From positions 1 to 58,197 of the forward strand of contig SECP01000055.1 of assembly GCA_004193285.1 (NCBI GenBank): a DNA stretch of 58,197 nt, read 5' to 3'. Source of the DNA: Myxococcales bacterium (lineage in GTDB: Bacteria > Myxococcota_A > Polyangia > Polyangiales > Polyangiaceae). Made by a program: the position numbers and the translations under genes. This document shows positions 53,814 to 58,197 of this stretch, in pieces; position 1 is the first letter of the stretch; every line of letters starts with the position of its first letter. The notes below the pieces were generated by a model, which did not search any database, had not been told where the DNA came from, and worked only from the letters and a program-made list of their open reading frames with translations.

Positions 53814-54751
53814 GGCAAGATTCCCACGTTCACCAGCCGGTGTTTGAGCGCGGTCCGGGCGTCCTCCTCCAAGTACGGCGGCTCCTTGCCGGCCTCGCGC
53901 AGCAGCTGATCCAGCTGAACCGCGCTGCGCGGACCGATGACCACCGCGCTCAGCGCGGGCTCCGACAGCGCGAACCGCAGCGCGGCCGCCCGCAAGCTGG
54001 TGACGTCCCCACGCACGCTGGGTCGCAAGGCGGAGAGCTGGGAGATGCGCTTCTTGAAGTCGTCTAGCGTCCAGCGGTCTCGGCGGTGGTCCCCCTGCGG
54101 AAACTGCTTCGTGCTCGGCCATTGCCCGCACAAAAGCCCATGCGCGAGCGCCGAGCGCCCGATCAAACCGACCTGCTTCTCTTTGGCGAGCGTCACTACG
54201 CCCGCCAAATCCTGCGGGTGGAAGGCGTTGTAGGCGAGCTCCAGCACTTGCGCGCCTTGTTCCATGGCCCGGGTGCCAATCGCCGCGTCCCCGATGCTCA
54301 CGCCCCAGGCGCGGGCCACGCCCTCCTCGCACAGGTCCTTCATCGTCTGCGCGACGTGAGGCTTGTCGAGGGCAAGCGTGGAAGGATTGTGGAGGAGCAA
54401 CACGTCGATGCGCCGGCCGAGGCGCGCTTTGGACGCGAGCGCGGCCTCTCGCAGGTACTCGGCGTCGAAGCGCTTGATCGGCGGGGTGGCGGCGCGGTCG
54501 GTCCCGATTTTGGTGATGACGACGGCGCCTTCACGCTCGGCGAGCAGCCGGCCCAGGCGCTCCTCCATCTTGCCCTTGGCGTAGGCGTCCGCGGTGTCGA
54601 ACGCGTCGATGCCGAGCCCGAGCGCGCGCGTGATGACCTGCTCCTGATCGGCCTCGTCCACCTGGCCGTAGCCGTCGCCCGAGAGGCCCCAGGTGCCGAG
54701 CACGAGCTCCGGCAGCTCGATGCCCGTATTTCCAAGCGTTCGACGGCGCAT
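53810..54751 (-). CDS. Aldo/keto reductase
   Basis: 313 residues, full family length. Blocks are LGNTGIELPELVLGTWGL, FDTADAYAKGKMEERLG (catalytic Asp and Tyr), VITKIGTDR (Lys) and the LLLHNPST (His) strand. The C-terminal NADPH site is AVVIGPRSAVQLDQLL. It reduces carbonyl compounds with NADPH in the cytoplasm; substrate unknown. It lies 7 bp after the membrane-protein gene and overlaps the next gene. Confidence 0.9.
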   Translation of the reverse strand: MRRRTLGNTGIELPELVLGTWGLSGDGYGQVDEADQEQVITRALGLGIDAFDTADAYAKGKMEERLGRLLAEREGAVVITKIGTDRAATPPIKRFDAEYLREAALASKARLGRRIDVLLLHNPSTLALDKPHVAQTMKDLCEEGVARAWGVSIGDAAIGTRAMEQGAQVLELAYNAFHPQDLAGVVTLAKEKQVGLIGRSALAHGLLCGQWPSTKQFPQGDHRRDRWTLDDFKKRISQLSALRPSVRGDVTSLRAAALRFALSEPALSAVVIGPRSAVQLDQLLREAGKEPPYLEEDARTALKHRLVNVGILP

Positions 54752-54758
54752 GCTGCGG

Positions 54759-56762
54759 CTATAGCACGCGACCGTACGACCAGTAATGGAGCACCGTGAG
54801 CAGCTGGCTCCCGTGCAATTCCACCGCCTGGAGACCGGCGGCTGCGCTTTCGGCGATTGGAATTTGCAGCTCCTGGAACTGCCCCGACTCGAAGCGCGCG
54901 CCGCCCACCTGCGCGCCCGCGACGAACAGGCGCAGCTCGCCCGGCAGCTGGGCGGAGAGCCTCACGACCAGCAGGCCGCCCGGTTGCACCCGAAGCCGAA
55001 ACCGCTCGTGGTAGCGGCGACCCCGCCCGCCATCGAACCGGCCCTGCCACCCTTCGACCAAGTTCTCCTGCGCCGTCGCCGCGCCCAGCACGTAGCCGTG
55101 CCCGGCTTCGCTCTCCAGGTCTGCGACGTCCAGCTCGTCCAAGGCAGGCCGCCCGCGCAAGTCCACGAGCGGCTTCGCTCCCGAGCCGAGGCTCGCGTAA
55201 TCAGCGCGGCACGCGACCATCAGGGGGCCCCCCAAAATCGTGGCTCCCTCCACGCGCCGTTCGGTCAAGCACTCGCCGAGCAGGCTCGGTACACCGAACC
55301 ACTCGGGGTAGACGAAAAAGTGCGTCGGGAGCTCCGCGCGCGGCATCCGCTCGTAGTGCTCGAAGCGCGAACCGGCGCCGCCCACCCAAAAGCGCGCTTC
55401 ACCGAGCGTCGTTAGTCCGACGATGTCGAACGTGCGGCGCTCGGAGAAGTAGCTGATGGCGCCCGCGTCGTTGACGCCGATGCGCGCGTCGCGCGGCAAG
55501 TTGGCGGCCGCCCAGCGGCCGAGCGAAACCTGCTGCGCGGTGATGGCGGCCGCGCTCTGCGCCACGTCACTCACCGAGACGGGCGAAAGCTTCGCGAAGG
55601 CGCCGCCGGCCGCCGCCGGGAGCGCCAAGCCCAGCCACAGGAGCTCTCGCCGCTTGGTCGCGAGCGGTAGCGCCAGGAGCTCACCCAGGGCCGCGAGCCC
55701 CAAGAGCCACGGCGCGCTGAACGGCCACAAATAACGGAGCCGGTTCACGAGGAAGGTCTCGTACGACGTCGGTATCAAAATGCCGAGCCCCACGACGCAC
55801 AGGAATGCGCCGAGCACCTTGGCCCCGCGCAGCCACGCGACGGCCGCGAGCGCGGGCAAGCTGAGGAGCCCCAGTAGCTTGTAACCCTCGGGGATGAAGG
55901 TCCACGACCACTGCCGCCCGTCCCACAGCGTGCCGAACAGCAGCTCCACGTTCGCGAGCACCGACGACCACACGCGGCCCTCGTAATACGGGTTCGTCAC
56001 CAGCCACTTGGCGAGCGTCGTCGTTTGCGTCGCGTGGCCGGTCAGCAGCCAATTGACGATCGGCACCGTGAGCGGCGCTGCGAGCGTCATCAGCGCCAGG
56101 AGCGCGCGCCTCCGCCACGCCAGGGCTGCGCCGATGCACAGCGCGGCCAGCGCTCCCTCCGGCCGCATCAACGAAGTAAGCAGCGCGAGCGCGACCAACT
56201 CCCGCTCGCGCCACACGCAGCGCGGCACCTCCACGTACTCGGCCGCGCGCCGCGCGCTCCGCAGAAGGAGCCAGCCGAGCGGAACCACCTCCATCGCGCT
56301 CGCGGCGAACCACGTGTTGGCCGAAAACGTCAACACCACGAGTCCGCCCGCGCAGGCCGCTGGCCGACTCAAAAAGCGACGCCCCGAGAGAAACACCTCC
56401 GCCGCCTGCCCGAACAGCGCGCCGAAGCCCAGCACCCAAGTCAGCGCGATGAGCCCCTGCGCGGACGCCCCCAACCAGATCGCCGGCGTGAGGAGAGCCG
56501 GCCATAGCAGGCTCGTCGCGCCGGCCACCCGCGGCGCGCCGGCCACGTACTCGAAGGGCCGAAACCGCGCGAAGCTGCGGGCAAACTGGAAATGAATGTA
56601 GCTGTCGTCCAGCGGCGCCCCGAGCGGCCCACCCGTCGCGGCCGTCACTTCACGGTACGCCCACAGCGCGAGACCCAGCGCGCCCAGCCCCATCGCAACG
56701 ACGCACGCCGCATCTAGCCGTCTCTGTGCTACGGCTCCGCCGCCATCGTCGCCAAGCGCCAT
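54759..56762 (-). CDS. GT-C-like polytopic membrane protein
   Basis: 667 residues from ATG 56762. Twelve or so transmembrane segments fill residues 20-450, then a soluble C-terminal domain follows. The first loop carries LDDSYIHFQFARSFARF and AGATSLLWPALL, the pattern of GT-C glycosyltransferases that use lipid-linked sugars (an acidic pair after TM1). The C-terminal domain has strands such as RFRLRVQPGGLLVVRLSAQLPG, resembling a carbohydrate-binding beta-sandwich. The start codon overlaps the trmB start on the other strand. Donor and acceptor are unknown. Confidence 0.72.
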   Translation of the reverse strand: MALGDDGGGAVAQRRLDAACVVAMGLGALGLALWAYREVTAATGGPLGAPLDDSYIHFQFARSFARFRPFEYVAGAPRVAGATSLLWPALLTPAIWLGASAQGLIALTWVLGFGALFGQAAEVFLSGRRFLSRPAACAGGLVVLTFSANTWFAASAMEVVPLGWLLLRSARRAAEYVEVPRCVWRERELVALALLTSLMRPEGALAALCIGAALAWRRRALLALMTLAAPLTVPIVNWLLTGHATQTTTLAKWLVTNPYYEGRVWSSVLANVELLFGTLWDGRQWSWTFIPEGYKLLGLLSLPALAAVAWLRGAKVLGAFLCVVGLGILIPTSYETFLVNRLRYLWPFSAPWLLGLAALGELLALPLATKRRELLWLGLALPAAAGGAFAKLSPVSVSDVAQSAAAITAQQVSLGRWAAANLPRDARIGVNDAGAISYFSERRTFDIVGLTTLGEARFWVGGAGSRFEHYERMPRAELPTHFFVYPEWFGVPSLLGECLTERRVEGATILGGPLMVACRADYASLGSGAKPLVDLRGRPALDELDVADLESEAGHGYVLGAATAQENLVEGWQGRFDGGRGRRYHERFRLRVQPGGLLVVRLSAQLPGELRLFVAGAQVGGARFESGQFQELQIPIAESAAAGLQAVELHGSQLLTVLHYWSYGRVL

Positions 56763-57396
56763 GTCGTCCGCTCCTAACACGAAGCAAACGCCGAAGCCGA
56801 ACTCGTACGCGCACGCCCCGCGCCTGCCGGAGGCCGATCCCATCAGCCTCGCGGACCTCGTGCGGCCTGGCGCTCCCATCGAGCTGGAGATAGGTCCAGG
56901 TCGCGGTGGCTTCTTGTTCGAGCGCCTCGCCGCGGTGCCGGACCTTTGCATGCTCGGCTTCGAGATCCGTCGCAAGTGGGCCACCATCGTGGACGACAAG
57001 CTCAAAGCCGCCGGCCTCGGCGAGCGCGCGCGCGTCTTTTCGGAGGACGCTCGGGTTGCGCTCCCGCGCCTGCCCGCCGCGTCGCTCTCGCGCATCTACA
57101 TCCACTTCCCGGACCCCTGGTGGAAGAAGCGCCACGAAAAGCGCCTCGTCGTCAACCCGACCCTCCTCCCCAACGTAGCGCGCGCGCTCGTGCCCGGCGG
57201 CGAGCTCTTCGTGCAAACGGACGTCGAGGATCGCGCCGCCGAGTATCAAGCGGCCATCGACGCGTTCGAAGGCCTGACTCCCGTGGCCGGCGGCCCGCGC
57301 CTCGAGGAAAATCCATTCCTCGCCCGCAGCCCCCGCGAGCACCGCGCCATGAAAGACGGCCTGCCCATCCACCGCCTCCTCTACCGTAAACCGTAA
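56761..57396 (+). CDS. trmB: tRNA (guanine-N7-)-methyltransferase TrmB
   Basis: 211 residues. It forms m7G46 in the variable loop of tRNAs. The SAM-binding motif is LEIGPGRGGFL, followed by the family block IYIHFPDPWWKKRHEKRLV (Asp-Pro-Trp-Trp-Lys) and LFVQTDVEDRAAEY. The N-terminus includes the usual NSYAHAPRLPEADPI region, supporting ATG 56761. No promoter is visible in a gap because its ATG overlaps the divergent membrane-protein ATG. It is transcribed toward the TPR lipoprotein, with 118 bp between them. Confidence 0.95.
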   Translation: MSSAPNTKQTPKPNSYAHAPRLPEADPISLADLVRPGAPIELEIGPGRGGFLFERLAAVPDLCMLGFEIRRKWATIVDDKLKAAGLGERARVFSEDARVALPRLPAASLSRIYIHFPDPWWKKRHEKRLVVNPTLLPNVARALVPGGELFVQTDVEDRAAEYQAAIDAFEGLTPVAGGPRLEENPFLARSPREHRAMKDGLPIHRLLYRKP

Positions 57397-57514
57397 GCGA
57401 GTCGCGCCTTCACGCCGGGTAGCGCCCGCACCAAGCCGCCGCGCAGCCTTGCCGGAGCCGGCGCGCGCTGCGGCTTGCTCTGCCGCGAATAGCCAGGGTA
57501 GCCTGCCCGCAACC

Positions 57515-58024
57515 ATGCGACTTCGTGCGGCCTTCGCTCTGATCCTGGCGTGCGCCGGGTGCGCCACTTATCGAGAAGACCTGTACCGCGGCCAGCGCCT
57601 GTACGAAGACAACCAGTACGAGCGCGCCCTCGCCGTGTGGCGCGTCCTGGAGACCGATTCGGATTCGCTGAGCTTCAACGAGCAGGCCCGCTACGCCTAC
57701 CTGCGCGGCATGACCGACTACCGCCTCGGCTTCCGGGCGGACTCGCGGCACTGGCTCGCCGTCGCCAAAGCCATCGATCAACAGCATGGCGGCGGCCTCA
57801 GCCCGGAGTGGAAGCAGCGCCTGGAAGAGTCGCTCGACGACCTGAACAAGGACGTGTACGGCGGCTCCGAGCGCTTCGACAAGAGCCGCTCCACCTTCAA
57901 AGAGCACGTGAAGGAAGCGGGCGACGAAGGCACGCCTCAGAAGCCGAACGACGGCAAGTGCTACGCCAACGCAGACTGCCCGGAGGGCTACATCTGCGAC
58001 AACAAGCAGTGCCTCAAGCTCTGA
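57515..58024 (+). CDS. TPR-like lipoprotein with a C-terminal Cys motif (paralogue of the gene at 41381)
   Basis: 169 residues from ATG 57515, which begins a lipoprotein signal with lipobox LACAGC; a longer upstream frame adds 22 residues. The mature part has RGQRLYEDNQYERALAVWR and QARYAYLRGMTDYRLGFRADSRHWLAVAKAI, matching the lipoprotein at 41381-41836 block by block. A linker leads to a four-Cys tail (CYANADC...YICDNKQC) of the type seen in myxobacterial surface proteins. The function is unknown. Confidence 0.78.
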   Translation: MRLRAAFALILACAGCATYREDLYRGQRLYEDNQYERALAVWRVLETDSDSLSFNEQARYAYLRGMTDYRLGFRADSRHWLAVAKAIDQQHGGGLSPEWKQRLEESLDDLNKDVYGGSERFDKSRSTFKEHVKEAGDEGTPQKPNDGKCYANADCPEGYICDNKQCLKL

Positions 58025-58032
58025 CCGACCGC

Positions 58033-58099
58033 TGAGCTAGGTTTCAGGGGCGCCGCCCCGTAAAGAGCGCGTCCGCCCTCGCGGCGCGACTCTAGCTCA
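58033..58099 (+). terminator. Structured 3' region after the last lipoprotein
   Basis: TGAGCTAG (58033-58040) pairs exactly with CTAGCTCA (58092-58099) and encloses the hairpin GGGGC-GCC-GCCCC (58047-58059). It begins 8 nt after the stop. Confidence 0.5.
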
Positions 58100-58103
58100 A
58101 CAT

Positions 58104-58185
58104 CCCTCCGCGCTGCTCGCCACCGCACCGCGCACGCGAGTCCACGTCAAGGCCCCCGCGCTGCACGCCCCCGCGCTGCTCGCCT
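58104..58185. repeat. Three degenerate copies of a CCCCGCGCTGCxCGCC unit
   Basis: Near-identical 16-17 nt units occur at about 58105-58121, 58153-58169 and 58168-58184, at the right edge of the window. They may continue outside. They are GC-rich and not inside a supported gene. Confidence 0.45.
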
Positions 58186-58197
58186 CCGCCAGAACTC

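Overview
The window is high-GC and densely packed. It looks like a chromosomal piece of a Myxococcota member, probably Polyangia or a Sorangium-like relative. The pointers are two very large sigma-54 activators carrying Ser/Thr-kinase or FHA domains, several lipoproteins with Gly/Ser-rich linkers, an AgmX/PglI-type C-terminal domain, a DUF6600-type protein, and a lone PrkA kinase. I see no tRNA, rRNA, CRISPR array, insertion sequence or prophage. The taxonomic call is inference from gene content.

Region 1 (1-15144) is the most distinctive part: a self-contained nitrate-assimilation and molybdenum-cofactor island. A six-gene plus-strand operon (2973-13381) encodes a HemD-NirB-NirD triple fusion (siroheme nitrite reductase), a NarK transporter, a DmsB-DmsC-like iron-sulfur/membrane-anchor fusion, a NasA/NarB-like nitrate reductase without a Tat signal, a NarM-MoaC fusion, and MoaE. 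It is flanked by minus-strand moaA on the left and mobA-moeA on the right. Read together: NarK imports nitrate, a cytoplasmic Mo enzyme (probably fed from quinol by the membrane subunit) makes nitrite, NirBD makes ammonium, and the Moco genes supply the cofactor. moaD is missing from the island. An ammonium transporter (amt) lies about 10 kb downstream.

Region 2 (15312-28176) holds envelope and housekeeping genes: a DUF6600 protein, small lipoproteins, an EF-hand protein, htpG, an alpha/beta hydrolase, a PEGA/TPR protein with a Big_5-type lipoprotein, an NhaD/CitMHS-type antiporter, amt, and two convergent Gly-rich lipoproteins. Between two strong terminator hairpins after amt lies a structured stretch (26631-26800) that could be an sRNA or a leader riboregulator.

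Region 3 (28275-41836) starts with an ECF sigma / FecR-like / outer-membrane-like operon. It continues with a repeat-rich AgmX/PglI-domain lipoprotein, a DHFR-like/HxlR divergent pair sharing a palindromic operator, ppk1, a possible TIM-barrel lipoprotein, prkA, a divergent LysR/SDR pair with a palindrome cluster, and a small TPR lipoprotein.

Region 4 (41987-51770) is regulatory. It has an outer-membrane-like protein, a 1486-residue kinase-ATPase-TPR-GAF-sigma54 activator, a convergent FHA-GAF-sigma54 activator, and a HEAT-repeat lipoprotein upstream of the latter.

Region 5 (51834-58197) is a four-gene minus-strand operon (GT-C-like membrane protein, aldo/keto reductase, CysQ-like phosphatase, FAD oxidoreductase), then divergent trmB, and a TPR lipoprotein paralogous to the one at 41381-41836. 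Convergent genes often abut or overlap at their stops, and many same-strand neighbours overlap by ATGA or GTGA.
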